Shown here: piece after piece, positions 46,987-56,224 of the stretch
Layout: every line of letters starts with the position of its first letter
How positions within the stretch are numbered: the stretch's first letter is position 1
Assembly (NCBI GenBank): GCA_002842515.1
Contig: PHDC01000001.1
Location: 434,001-498,000, forward strand
Length of the DNA stretch: 64,000 bases
DNA from: Bacteroidetes bacterium HGW-Bacteroidetes-5
GTDB taxonomy: Bacteria > Bacteroidota > Bacteroidia > Bacteroidales > UBA932
Reading direction: 5' to 3'
Translations under genes and position numbers: made by a program
Notes under the pieces: generated by a model
Seen by the model: the letters and a program-made list of their open reading frames with translations, nothing else
The model's database searches: none
What the model was told of the DNA's origin: nothing

Positions 46987-47848
46987 GGCCTATAAGTACC
47001 AGGGAGCCGGAAACGATTTTGTTATCATTGATAACAGAAAAGGAGATGTGTCGCTCACTTCGGAACAGATTAAATTGCTGTGTGACAGAAGATTCGGAAT
47101 TGGATCGGATGGGCTGATGTATCTAGGCAAAAGTGAGAATTATGACTTCTCAATGACATACTTTAACTCAGATGGAAATGAGGGAACAATGTGCGGAAAC
47201 GGCGGTCGGTGTCTCGTGGCTTTTGCAGCCCACAGGGGATTAAAGAGTTACAGATTTGAGGCAATAGACGGTGAACACATTGCAAAAGTTATCAGCTACT
47301 CACCGGTTACCTGTTTTGTGGAGCTGAGTATGATAGATGTAACCTCAATTAAGGAGCACTCTCCAAAGAGCTTTATCCTTAACACAGGCTCGCCTCATAT
47401 GGTTAATTTTGTAGACAATTTAAAGGAGTATGATGTTATTGGTCAGGGGCGACTTTGGAGACACCACACAATGTTTCCCGAAGGAACCAATGTCAACTTT
47501 GTGCAGGGTAACTGGGGTAAAGACTCAGCCGGTTGGAGCTCAATTTTCAAAACAGGAGACTATCTTGAGCTCTCTGTAAGAACTTTTGAACGAGGAGTCG
47601 AAGATGAGACTTTAGCTTGCGGGACAGGTATCACGGCTTCTGCTGTTGCATACCACCATTTGCTGAGTAAGAACTTCCGTAACAGATCATATAATAACGA
47701 GATATACCCGACAAATATCCGCACAAAGGTAAAAGCAGTAGGGGGCGATCTTGAGGTCACCTTCAAATATATGGGGGGAGAGAGATACACCAACATTATT
47801 TTGAAAGGGAATGCATCTTTTGTCTTTAAATGTGATATTGAAATCTGA
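46976..47848 (+). CDS. dapF: Diaminopimelate epimerase
   Basis: 290 aa. Interconverts LL- and meso-diaminopimelate for lysine and peptidoglycan. AGNDFVIIDNRKGDV, catalytic Cys in CGNGGRCLVAF, and the second catalytic Cys in LACGTGITASA. Starts 11 bp inside the lpxB-ogt gene and ends 12 bp before coaD. Confidence 0.96.
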   Translation: MIVKAYKYQGAGNDFVIIDNRKGDVSLTSEQIKLLCDRRFGIGSDGLMYLGKSENYDFSMTYFNSDGNEGTMCGNGGRCLVAFAAHRGLKSYRFEAIDGEHIAKVISYSPVTCFVELSMIDVTSIKEHSPKSFILNTGSPHMVNFVDNLKEYDVIGQGRLWRHHTMFPEGTNVNFVQGNWGKDSAGWSSIFKTGDYLELSVRTFERGVEDETLACGTGITASAVAYHHLLSKNFRNRSYNNEIYPTNIRTKVKAVGGDLEVTFKYMGGERYTNIILKGNASFVFKCDIEI

Positions 47849-47860
47849 AAAACCACAATT

Positions 47861-48334
47861 ATGAAAATAGCAGTTTTCCCGGGCTCTTTTGACCCATTTA
47901 CTCTTGGACATTTGGATGTACTAAATTCAGCTATGAGACTCTTTGACAAAGTTATAGTCGCTGTTGGATACAATCTGCAAAAGAGTGGGCTCTTTACCGT
48001 AGAGGAGCGGGTAGAGATAATTCGCAGTTCGGTAAAGGGGATGGAGGGCGTGCAGATAGAGAGTTATCAGGGTTTAACTATAGATTTCTGTAAAAAAATG
48101 AACGCCCGGTTTATAGTGCGTGGGCTTAGAACCACAACAGATTTTGAATTAGAGAGAGTTATAGCTCAGGCAAATAATAAGATGTCACCAAATATTACCA
48201 CAGTATTTATTCCATCGGGCCACGAATACTCGTTTATAACATCTACAGTTGTCCGAGATGTACTCATTAACGGAGGTGATGTAAGTGCATTTATGGCGGA
48301 TGGTGTCTGTTTAACATCTAAACGCGAGTTATAA
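47861..48334 (+). CDS. coaD: Phosphopantetheine adenylyltransferase
   Basis: 157 aa. Makes dephospho-CoA from 4'-phosphopantetheine and ATP. AVFPGSFDPFTLGHLDVL carries the nucleotidyltransferase GH motif; RGLRTTTDFELE and the ISSxTT-like ITSTVVRDV follow. Starts 12 bp after dapF; ends 2 bp before the next gene. Confidence 0.97.
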   Translation: MKIAVFPGSFDPFTLGHLDVLNSAMRLFDKVIVAVGYNLQKSGLFTVEERVEIIRSSVKGMEGVQIESYQGLTIDFCKKMNARFIVRGLRTTTDFELERVIAQANNKMSPNITTVFIPSGHEYSFITSTVVRDVLINGGDVSAFMADGVCLTSKREL

Positions 48335-48336
48335 AG

Positions 48337-49908
48337 ATGAGCCGGATAGTTCTCTTCTACCTGGGTATAATTTTACTTTTAGCCTCTCCACTCTGTTTAC
48401 CGGCTAAAGAGAGGGCTCACATTAAACAGTATGATCACACGCTCCAACAGGAGATTAAGACTACACCACAAAAACTCTACTTGGCAATTGACAACTATCT
48501 TAAGAGTATCCCCGCACAAATAGACTCTATGATAATTGCTTGTGACTATCTCATTAGTCAAAGCAGTGATACAACTACCAAATCTATGATTGCCGGATAT
48601 CTTTTCAACCACTTCAGTACTTCCGGCTTTATGGGGTATGAGAGTGTGGCAGTTTATATAGCAAAAAACTATTTTCTAAACTCAAGATTAAAGTGGAACG
48701 GAGAGGGAGGAGTGGCTCTTCTAAGGCTCTATACCGAATTTAATGAGAATTCGCTCATAGGGATGAGTGCTCCGGAGCTGCAACTTTCAGGTTCAGATTT
48801 AATACCAGTCTCCCTAAGGGAACTTACAGACAGGTACACCATTATCTACTTCTTTGACGACGAATGCCCTGTGTGTAAAGAGAGGTTTGCAGAGCTCAAA
48901 CAGAGTGTAGAGCAGTTCAGATATCTGAATCTTGCAGTCTACGCTGTTTTTACACATAGCGACTCAGGCAGATTACTAAAATTCATAACCGACAATTTCG
49001 GCTCTACCGCAGCAGCGGTTGAGTCTGGTTGGCGATTTGTTCACGACCCGGGCTCTACAAGTGACTTTCATAAGCTCTACAATGTTCTCAAAACTCCGCA
49101 GATGTTTTTAATTGACTCTCAGAAAAAGATTATCGGAAGAGAGTTGGATAACAAAGCTCTAAAAACACTTCTGGAGGCCGAAGCAGAGAAGATAGCATAC
49201 TACTACAGTCAGGCAGAGGCTTTTGTACCTAAATATCTGGAGATTTTCAATCTGGGAGATACTTCAGATCTTAAAGATGCATTCACACCTCTTTTTGAAA
49301 GGCTTACCAAAGAGAGCAGGGATATGTATAACGCCGTCTTTTATAATATTTTCGAACATCTGTGGGTACAGGATGACCAGAAGACAAAAGATGCTGCAAT
49401 CTACGCTGCCAAAAATTTCATACTACCCTACTCCACTCTTTGGTATGATAAAAAATTCATCACCGAAAGAGTTCCGGCAGTTATTACCAGAATAGAGAGC
49501 AACAGGGTTGGGGCAGAGGCTCCGTCAATAAAACTATATAATGCTAAAGGGAGGCTTGTAAATTTAACCGCAAAAAGATCTCCTTACACACTACTATACT
49601 TTTTCAATACCGGTTGCGCCATCTGCAAACCATTTACATTTGAGCTTAAGCAGATCTATCCTCAGCTGAAGAGAAAACGGGTAAGGGTAGTGGCAATTTA
49701 CACAGGTGATCAAAAAGATGAGCTCCCGGAGTTTGTCAAAGTTGAAAAAATTCCGTGGGAGGTATTTTACTCCCTGGAAAATAACCGTATAGAGCTTTTT
49801 GACAAATTCGAAATAAACAATATTCCACAAATATATATTCTGGATAAAAAGAGAAAAATAGTCTCAAAAGGGGCATATCCTCCGGAAATAAAAGAAATTT
49901 TACTATGA
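48337..49908 (+). CDS. Exported double-thioredoxin-domain protein
   Basis: 523 aa. Signal peptide (SRIVLFYLGIILLLAS) followed by a helical segment and two thioredoxin-like domains: the first with CPVC (C177/C180) in FDDECPVCKERF, the second with CAIC (C427/C430) in NTGCAICKPFTF. Both are followed by a cis-Pro-like segment (LKTPQMFLID; INNIPQIYILD). It is related to the DUF5106-like protein at 15487, so it may be a duplicated TlpA-like reductant. Its ATGA overlap with the flavoprotein gene (49905) suggests co-translation, though a functional link is untested. Its substrate is unknown. Confidence 0.7.
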   Translation: MSRIVLFYLGIILLLASPLCLPAKERAHIKQYDHTLQQEIKTTPQKLYLAIDNYLKSIPAQIDSMIIACDYLISQSSDTTTKSMIAGYLFNHFSTSGFMGYESVAVYIAKNYFLNSRLKWNGEGGVALLRLYTEFNENSLIGMSAPELQLSGSDLIPVSLRELTDRYTIIYFFDDECPVCKERFAELKQSVEQFRYLNLAVYAVFTHSDSGRLLKFITDNFGSTAAAVESGWRFVHDPGSTSDFHKLYNVLKTPQMFLIDSQKKIIGRELDNKALKTLLEAEAEKIAYYYSQAEAFVPKYLEIFNLGDTSDLKDAFTPLFERLTKESRDMYNAVFYNIFEHLWVQDDQKTKDAAIYAAKNFILPYSTLWYDKKFITERVPAVITRIESNRVGAEAPSIKLYNAKGRLVNLTAKRSPYTLLYFFNTGCAICKPFTFELKQIYPQLKRKRVRVVAIYTGDQKDELPEFVKVEKIPWEVFYSLENNRIELFDKFEINNIPQIYILDKKRKIVSKGAYPPEIKEILL

Positions 49909-52787
49909 TTACAGGAAAATATCTCCAGTTTTACAAAGAGTTATCCAAAGAGATTCCTGCCGGGAGTCTGCTTCACGACTCGCTCAGCACATTGGCATTC
50001 GGGACAGACGCCTCCTTTTATAGGCTTATCCCTAAGCTGATTGTAAAAGTTCATAATGAAAATGAGCTCTGTTTTTTGATTAAGAAGGCAGATGAATACA
50101 ACATACCGCTTACCTTTCGGGCGGCCGGAACATCTCTTTCCGGTCAGGCTGTAACCGATTCCGTACTGGTGGTTGCAACCCACGGATGGAAAGGGCACGA
50201 AATCCTGGATGGAGGTAATAAAATTCGGCTTCAGGCCGGTATTCGCGGAACAAACGCAAACAGCTATCTGGTGAAATACGGAAAGAAGATAGGGCCGGAT
50301 CCTGCATCCATAGATTACGCTATGATAGGAGGAATAGCCGCCAATAATGCAAGCGGAATGTGCTGCGGAACCAGCGAAAACTCATACAAGACCATTGCAG
50401 AGATTAGAGTTGTACTGGCCGACGGAACAGTATTAGACACTGCATCTGAAAATAGTGTAAAGTTATTCAGGGAGAAGAACTCAAAGATAGTATCTGCACT
50501 TGAAAAGCTATCGGAAGAGGTGGCCTCCAACCAGTCACTTAAAGAGAGAATCATAAAGAAATTCAAGATAAAAAACACCACGGGTTACAGTCTTAATGCC
50601 TTGACTGACTATTCCGACGGTATAGATATTCTCAAGCACCTAATGATTGGTTCCGAAGGGACCCTTGGTTTTATCAGTGACATAACTTTCAATACTGTTA
50701 CAGAACATCCCAATAAGGCTCTCGCTTTGATGGTCTACCCGGATATAGAGAGTGCCTGCAATGCCGTTATTATTCTTAAAAAAGAGAGTGTAACGGCTGT
50801 AGAGATAATGGACAGAGCGGCTTTAAAATCGGTGGACTCCGCCAAAGGGGTACCCGAATATATAAAGGGCCTGCACGAGAAGGCTTGTGCAATTCTGGTT
50901 GAGACAAAGGGTGAAACCGGGCAGATTCTGGACGAGAACATCAAGAGTATTCTTGCCAGCGTTGAGCACATTAAGACCGAGCTCCCGGTTGAATTCACAA
51001 TAGATAGCGCAAAGCAGGCAAAGCTGTGGAAGATTCGCAAAGAGATCTTCGCCACAGTGGCCGGGATGAGAAAATCCGGCACCACCCCTATCATTGAGGA
51101 TATCTGCTTCCCTATTAATAAACTTGCTCAGGGAACGCTGGAGCTGATATCTCTTTTTGAAAAACACCGCTACGATGAGGCGGTAATCTTCGGTCACGCT
51201 CTTGAGGGAAATCTGCACTTTGTTTTTAACCAGGATTTTCAAAACGAAAGTGAGGTTAAACGATACAGCGACTTTATGAACGATATAGTCTCTATGGTTG
51301 TAGACAATTACGACGGTTCACTTAAGGCAGAGCACGGTACAGGCAGAAATATGGCTCCGTTTGTGGAGAAGGAGTGGGGAGAGCAGGCATACACTCTTAT
51401 GAAACAGATTAAGGAGCTGTTTGACCCGAAAGGGATACTTAACCCCGGCGTGATTCTAAACAGTGATAAAGAGATTCACCTAAAGAATCTAAAACCGATT
51501 CCATCTACAAGAGAGACCGTAGACAGATGTATGGAGTGTGGTTTCTGTGAAGGTACCTGTGTCTCCGAAGGGTTTACCCTCTCTCCGAGAATGAGAATAG
51601 TTGTCTATAAAGAGATGGAGCGACTTAAAGCTACGGGTGAAGAGCCACACCGCTGTGCAGAGCTGCATAAGCTATATGAGTATGCCGGTCTTGACACTTG
51701 TGCCACCGATAGCCTCTGCTATATTAAATGCCCTCTTGATATAGATACCGGTAAACTGGTAAAAGAGCTTCGCCACGAAGGACATAGCAAAAGAGCAGAG
51801 AAAATTGCACTATCTGTCGCAAATAGTATGGGAGGGGTAACAACAGGAATGAGATTGGGTTTGGATACTTTCTACTATCTGCGATTATTAACCGGTAAAA
51901 AAGTTTTTGGCTCTGTAGCTACAGGAGTTCATAAGATCTCCGGTGGACTAGTACCACTCTGGAATCCATACTTCCCTAAAGGATCTAAAAAGATATCCAA
52001 TAAAAGCATAGTTGCTTCGCAGCTTGCCACACGAGAGATTTCAACAATAAAGGATAATGAATCCGGGGATAGCGTAAACAACAACTCAGTGGTCTATTTT
52101 CCATCCTGCATTACCCGCAGTATGGGTCTCTCCCGGGAGATGTCTGAGGAGGCCGAGGTTACAAAAATGACCGAGAGGCTACTCAAAAGAGCCGGCTATA
52201 GAGTTATCTACCCTACCGGGCTTAACTCCCTTTGTTGCGGAATGGCCTTCTCAAGTAAAGGGTTTGTAGAAGCCGGAAAAGAGTCATCTGACAAACTTGA
52301 GAGAGCACTTTTTGATGCCTCCGATGGCGGAAAAATACCAATCTTATGCGATATGAGCCCTTGCCTGTACACAATGCAGAGTAACTTTGGTGAGAGGCTT
52401 AAGCTATACGAACCTGCCGAATTCATATCCAAGTTTGTTCTGGATAAACTTGACGTAAAAAAACTGGACAGAAAGATCTCTGTGTTTGCTGTTTGCAGCG
52501 CCAAAAAGATGGAGGTAGATCAATATCTGTACGATATTGCTAAACGATGTGCCAGGGAAGTTGTTATAATTGACAGTAACTGCTGCGGCTTTGCCGGTGA
52601 CAGGGGATTTTTGCTGCCGGAGCTCAACAAGCACGGGTTGAGAGATCTTCGTCGCCAAAGCGATGGTTGCTCACAAGGATATGCAACCAGCCGCACCTGT
52701 GAGATAGGGCTCTCAAACCATAGCGGAATAACCTACTCTTCAATTGTATATCTTGTTGAGGAGGCTAGCAGCTATGTTGTTTTATAA
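49905..52787 (+). CDS. FAD- and Fe-S-containing D-lactate/D-2-hydroxyacid dehydrogenase-like oxidoreductase
   Basis: 960 aa. N-terminal FAD-binding (PCMH) half with FRAAGTSLSGQAV and DYAMIGGIAANNASGMCCG, the FAD-oxidase C-terminal fold ending HGTGRNMAPFVEKEWGEQAY, then an Fe-S half: CMECGFCEGTCVS and CYIKCPLDIDTGK cluster motifs, and two CCG modules (CCGMAFSSKG, CCGFAGDRG). The architecture matches Dld/GlcD-type enzymes that pass electrons to quinone, here probably menaquinone. Substrate (D-lactate, glycolate, other 2-hydroxyacid) is not decided by the sequence. Confidence 0.88.
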   Translation: MITGKYLQFYKELSKEIPAGSLLHDSLSTLAFGTDASFYRLIPKLIVKVHNENELCFLIKKADEYNIPLTFRAAGTSLSGQAVTDSVLVVATHGWKGHEILDGGNKIRLQAGIRGTNANSYLVKYGKKIGPDPASIDYAMIGGIAANNASGMCCGTSENSYKTIAEIRVVLADGTVLDTASENSVKLFREKNSKIVSALEKLSEEVASNQSLKERIIKKFKIKNTTGYSLNALTDYSDGIDILKHLMIGSEGTLGFISDITFNTVTEHPNKALALMVYPDIESACNAVIILKKESVTAVEIMDRAALKSVDSAKGVPEYIKGLHEKACAILVETKGETGQILDENIKSILASVEHIKTELPVEFTIDSAKQAKLWKIRKEIFATVAGMRKSGTTPIIEDICFPINKLAQGTLELISLFEKHRYDEAVIFGHALEGNLHFVFNQDFQNESEVKRYSDFMNDIVSMVVDNYDGSLKAEHGTGRNMAPFVEKEWGEQAYTLMKQIKELFDPKGILNPGVILNSDKEIHLKNLKPIPSTRETVDRCMECGFCEGTCVSEGFTLSPRMRIVVYKEMERLKATGEEPHRCAELHKLYEYAGLDTCATDSLCYIKCPLDIDTGKLVKELRHEGHSKRAEKIALSVANSMGGVTTGMRLGLDTFYYLRLLTGKKVFGSVATGVHKISGGLVPLWNPYFPKGSKKISNKSIVASQLATREISTIKDNESGDSVNNNSVVYFPSCITRSMGLSREMSEEAEVTKMTERLLKRAGYRVIYPTGLNSLCCGMAFSSKGFVEAGKESSDKLERALFDASDGGKIPILCDMSPCLYTMQSNFGERLKLYEPAEFISKFVLDKLDVKKLDRKISVFAVCSAKKMEVDQYLYDIAKRCAREVVIIDSNCCGFAGDRGFLLPELNKHGLRDLRRQSDGCSQGYATSRTCEIGLSNHSGITYSSIVYLVEEASSYVVL

Positions 52788-52814
52788 TAATCTCACCTAT
52801 TGAGTAAGATTATT
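52786..52814 (+). terminator. Hairpin after the Fe-S flavoprotein gene
   Basis: Stem AATAATCT / AGATTATT with a 13-nt loop straddling the stop codon; a second small hairpin CTTCGC-ATAA-GCGAAG follows. AT-rich, so only a tentative end to the six-gene operon. Confidence 0.35.
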
Positions 52815-52878
52815 TAAATTACTTCGCATAAGCGAAGCCCATAGAGTTTAATTATTAACGTTATTTGACAACATTAAT

Positions 52879-54606
52879 ATGTTCAAGAGCCTGAAAGAGT
52901 TTATAGATCTCCTTGATTCAAAAGGAGAACTTATAAGAATAAAGGAGTTTACAGATCCTGTTCTGGAGATTGCAGAGATTACAGACAGGGTGAGCAAACA
53001 GCCGGGTGGCGGCAAAGCGCTTCTGTTTGAGAATACCGGAACCCAGTTTCCCGTACTTACCAATATGATGGGCTCTCAGAGCAGAGTTGCCCTGGCCTTA
53101 GGTATTAACAGCTTTAGTGAGATTACAGATTATATGGATAATCTTATGAAGGAGTTGATGCAAGAGCGAGGGTCACTGCTTGAGAAACTAAAACTTCTGC
53201 CCCACCTTAGAGAAGCTGCCGGGTGGCTTCCCAAAAAATTCAAAGGGCACGCCCCTTGTCAGGAGTCGGTTCTGTTTAAACCGGAACTTAGCAGGCTCCC
53301 TATTTTAAAATGCTGGCCGGGCGATGGCGGTCGTTTCATAACTCTGCCAATGGTTCATACCAAAGACCCCGAGACGGGGATCAAAAACCTTGGTATGTAT
53401 CGTATGCAGGTACTCTCCGAAGAGAGTACAGGAATGCACTGGCACAGGCATAAAACCGGTGCAAAGCACTTTTCTAGATGCAAAAGCGGACAGTTTCCCG
53501 TTGCAATCACTCTTGGCGGAGATCCTGTTTATACATATGCGGCAACAGCCCCGCTTCCGGAGGGGATAGATGAGTATCTATTCGCCGGTTTTCTTAGAAA
53601 CAGAGCTGTTCAACTTACAGATTGCCTTACCCAGCCGCTTCAGGTACCTGCAGATTGCGATTTTGTTATAGAAGGGTATATAGAAAAGAGTGAACAACTT
53701 GTTGTTGAAGGCCCGTTCGGCGACCACACAGGATTTTACTCACTTGAAGATCTTTATCCAAAACTCCATATCACCTGTATCTCTCATAAAAAAGATGCGA
53801 TCTATCCTGCTACACTGGTGGGAATCCCCCCTCAGGAGGACAAATACATCGCAATTGCAACCGAAAAGATATTCCTTACTCCTATTCAGCTGACAATGGT
53901 TCCCGAGATATTGGATCTACATCTGCCGGAAGAGGGTATAGGACACAACATCGCTGTTGTTAAGATAGATAAGAGTTATCCGGGGCAGGCTATCAAGGTG
54001 GCTCACGCACTTTGGGGAGCAGGGCAGATGATGTTCAACAAAATAATGATTATAACAGACAGAGATATAGATATTCGTAACAAAGAGCAGCTTTGGGAGG
54101 TAATTGGCGAAAATTACATCCCAAGACGAGACACACACTTTAGCCGGGGTCCACTGGATGTTCTTGACCACGCAGCTCCACAGTGCGGTTTCGGAGGGAA
54201 GGTGATGTTTGATGCAACCCTAAAACTCACAGAAGAGCTAGGCTCCTATCCCGGAGCAAAACCTGATGGTGTGGTGCCACTCTATTTTACACACTCAAAT
54301 AAAGATGTACAAGGTCTCATTAACATATTGGTAGACCCTATAATTCCTCTGGATGAACAATATACACTTTTATGGATATGGGGCAGTAACTGTGACCCGA
54401 TAAGAGACTCCCGGTTTGAAGGAGAGCTCCTTGTAATGGACAGCAAAACCAAAGTTAAAGGTAAAGATGGATTTACCCGTGACTGGCCGGAATTTGCGCT
54501 CTCTTCCATAGAGACTATAGAGGCCGTAGATAAAAAATGGGATTCACTTGGAATCGGTGATTTTATTCACTCTCCTTCATTAAAATTCATTAAAAAGAGA
54601 GGTTGA
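52879..54606 (+). CDS. UbiD-family decarboxylase, probably menaquinone biosynthesis
   Basis: 575 aa. Prenylated-FMN-dependent decarboxylase. Blocks LPILKCWPGDGGRFIT, NLGMYRMQVLSEESTGMHWH, EGPFGDHTGFYSLEDLYPKL and the HTCISHKKDA-type region fit UbiD. Futalosine-pathway genomes use such an enzyme to decarboxylate the 1,4-dihydroxy-6-naphthoate intermediate after prenylation; mqnC in the same window makes that the likely role, rather than ubiquinone. No UbiX-like flavin prenyltransferase is in the window. Confidence 0.85.
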   Translation: MFKSLKEFIDLLDSKGELIRIKEFTDPVLEIAEITDRVSKQPGGGKALLFENTGTQFPVLTNMMGSQSRVALALGINSFSEITDYMDNLMKELMQERGSLLEKLKLLPHLREAAGWLPKKFKGHAPCQESVLFKPELSRLPILKCWPGDGGRFITLPMVHTKDPETGIKNLGMYRMQVLSEESTGMHWHRHKTGAKHFSRCKSGQFPVAITLGGDPVYTYAATAPLPEGIDEYLFAGFLRNRAVQLTDCLTQPLQVPADCDFVIEGYIEKSEQLVVEGPFGDHTGFYSLEDLYPKLHITCISHKKDAIYPATLVGIPPQEDKYIAIATEKIFLTPIQLTMVPEILDLHLPEEGIGHNIAVVKIDKSYPGQAIKVAHALWGAGQMMFNKIMIITDRDIDIRNKEQLWEVIGENYIPRRDTHFSRGPLDVLDHAAPQCGFGGKVMFDATLKLTEELGSYPGAKPDGVVPLYFTHSNKDVQGLINILVDPIIPLDEQYTLLWIWGSNCDPIRDSRFEGELLVMDSKTKVKGKDGFTRDWPEFALSSIETIEAVDKKWDSLGIGDFIHSPSLKFIKKRG

Positions 54607-54706
54607 TATCTAAATATATTAATATTAGACATTTTATTAAAGGATTTGTTATAATTTTTATATTTTTGACCCAAAGGAATATTAAGCAAGTTTAAGAGCC
54701 CGATAG

Positions 54707-55354
54707 ATGATAATTGAGAGTATAGTAAAAGGGTTTATAGTCGGTATAGGTGCCTCCATACCACTTGGTCCGCTCGGGGTAATGTGTGTCCAGAAGACCC
54801 TGAGCAAAGGTAGGATTTCCGGTATAGTCACAGGACTGGGAGCCTCTGTTACCGATACAATATTCGCCTCTCTTGCCATACTTAGTCTCGCACTAATTCA
54901 GGAGTTCGTGCGTGATAATGAGGTCTCTGTACTCTTTTACGGTGGGCTGGCTGTAATTATCATCGGTCTTAAAATCTTTCTCACAAACCCGGTTAAGCAG
55001 ATACGCCGAAACAGAGGTGGCAAGAAACTCTTTGAAGATTTCCTCTCATCAATAATAATGACCATAACCAATCCAGGGGCTGTATTTCTTATTCTGGGGT
55101 TGTTTGCGTTTGTGGGGCTTGATGTGGACGGCAGCTCCTCCGGAGATGTTATTTTCGCAGCACTTTTAGGGGTATTTCTTGGCGCAAACGCCTGGTGGAT
55201 AATTCTTAGTACATCCATAAATATTTTCAGGAATAGATTTCGTCTTAAGCAACTCCTTATGATTAACAGGGTTGCCGGAGTGATAATAATGGTACTGGGG
55301 TTCTTCTCGGTTGCAGAGGGGAGCTGGAGGTTTATTATGTCATATTTCTCGTAG
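54707..55354 (+). CDS. LysE-family amino-acid/metabolite exporter
   Basis: 215 aa inner-membrane protein with about six helices. GASIPLGPLGVMCVQKTLSKG is the LysE/RhtB N-terminal signature; TNPGAVFLILGLFAFVGL is the mid-repeat. Substrate unknown. A TATTTTTG (54661-54668) lies upstream. It stops 48 bp before the tmRNA. Confidence 0.87.
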   Translation: MIIESIVKGFIVGIGASIPLGPLGVMCVQKTLSKGRISGIVTGLGASVTDTIFASLAILSLALIQEFVRDNEVSVLFYGGLAVIIIGLKIFLTNPVKQIRRNRGGKKLFEDFLSSIIMTITNPGAVFLILGLFAFVGLDVDGSSSGDVIFAALLGVFLGANAWWIILSTSINIFRNRFRLKQLLMINRVAGVIIMVLGFFSVAEGSWRFIMSYFS

Positions 55355-55361
55355 CACTATT

Positions 55362-55388
55362 TTTGCATCTAATTTTTGCATACCTTTG
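55362..55388 (+). promoter_or_regulatory. tmRNA promoter (TTTG, 15 bp, TACCTTTG)
   Basis: TACCTTTG at 55381-55388 matches the -7 consensus; TTTG at 55362-55365 is a possible -33 with a short 15-bp spacer, and a second TTTTTG lies at 55373-55378. The mature RNA starts 14 bp further on. Confidence 0.6.
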
Positions 55389-55402
55389 CACCACTTTCAA
55401 AT

Positions 55403-55801
55403 GGGGATGTTTTGGTTTTGACAGCATTCACAATCGGAAGGTAAGCACGTCGAGCGTTGTATCCCCGGCTCGTAAATCCCGGAGTACAAGCCATAACAGG
55501 CAATAACAACTTAGCACTCGCTGCGTAATTAGGCTCTGCCTGATTCCTTAATTGCCACCGGCCAGGTCCGGTCGCGACGAGTATCCCGCCGATCTTTGCG
55601 CCGTCTATGTTTCGGTATATGGGGTATCATTAAAGTACGGATGCGGAGATCTACGCCTCTAAAGTCTCCTAAGTATTAAGAGGATAAGCCTTAAGTGGCC
55701 TGCCTTTCGGCAGCTTAAGGACCAAAATCGTAGAGAGGATAAGCGTGTAGAAAGTCTTTGGATGGTTTGTTTGGACGGCGGTTCGAATCCGCCCATCTCC
55801 A
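55403..55801 (+). ncRNA. ssrA: tmRNA (transfer-messenger RNA)
   Basis: Starts GGGGATG and ends CATCTCC, which pair as a 7-bp acceptor stem with one G-U. The T arm is GGCGG-TTCGAAT-CCGCC (55777-55793). The messenger part resumes at GGC (55499) and ends at TAA (55526-55528), giving the tag GNNNLALAA. Known Bacteroidales tags have the form GExNYALAA, so the fourth and fifth positions differ. The CCA end is not encoded (the DNA reads ACA). It rescues stalled ribosomes with SmpB. The antisense frame across it contains the FEPPSKQTIQRL artefact sequence. Confidence 0.95.
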
Positions 55802-55802
55802 C

Positions 55803-55840
55803 AAAAAGAGGTTGCCCGACCCGGCAGCCTCTTTTTCTTT
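55803..55840 (+). terminator. tmRNA terminator
   Basis: Stem AAAAGAGGTTGCC / GGCAGCCTCTTTT with one G-U and a 6-nt loop, followed by a T-rich run. Immediately after the tmRNA. Confidence 0.9.
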
Positions 55841-56007
55841 TAAAATGTTGAGTGGACGGGGGGAGTATCAGCACGGAAAATCCTCCCCACCTTCGGCGGG
55901 TCCCCTCCCTTTTCGGGAGCCAATGTTTTCCTTTGCTGATACTCCCCCCGTTCACATTTAGTATTTACTCTAAAACTTAGAGGCTGCAGGGTCGGGCCTC
56001 TTTTTAT
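55803..56007. repeat. Nested inverted-repeat element downstream of ssrA
   Basis: This is the centre of the 424-bp gap between the tmRNA and the gene at 56225. Outer arms: the tmRNA terminator (55803-55832) and an inverted, slightly shortened copy (55979-56007, itself a hairpin followed by TTTTT). Inner arms: GTGGACGGGGGGAGTATCAGC (55852-55872) and its inverse (55935-55955), 20 of 21 matching, extended inward by GGAAAA / TTTTCC (55875-55880, 55926-55931). A small CTCCC/GGGAG hairpin lies at the centre. No frame inside looks coding. Confidence 0.8.
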
Positions 56008-56081
56008 GGGATGGAGATTCTTGGGGGTTGTTGATGATGTTTTTGGAGAGTTATCATCGCGGAAAATCCTCCCCAACTTCG
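55863..56081 (+). repeat. Direct repeat pair (about 33 bp, 30 matching)
   Basis: A unit starting GAGTATCAGCACGGAAAA and continuing through TCCTCCCCACCTTCG (55863-55895) recurs at 56048-56081 with three substitutions and one inserted base. The second copy lies outside the palindrome, so the unit probably belongs to a family of interspersed repeats. Confidence 0.75.
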
Positions 56082-56224
56082 TTACTTTATTAGTCTTTAA
56101 GAACAACTAGTATCTGCTAAAGAAATAACTAATTATCAAGTGTTAATTTATATACTTTTATTATATTTGAAGGGTAATAATGTTTAAGCCATTTTTACTT
56201 TGGCCGGAAAATAAAATCAGACAT

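Noticed and set aside
55659-55955. Minus-strand frame of 98 codons over the tmRNA, containing GGFEPPSKQTIQRLSTRL
   Set aside because: It is the well-known artefact translation antisense to a structural RNA 3' end; the DNA on the other strand is a clear tmRNA.
55852-55955. Possible CRISPR-like or attC-like array
   Set aside because: There is one palindrome and one direct-repeat pair with no regular spacers, no cas genes and no integrase, so it is treated as a repeat element.
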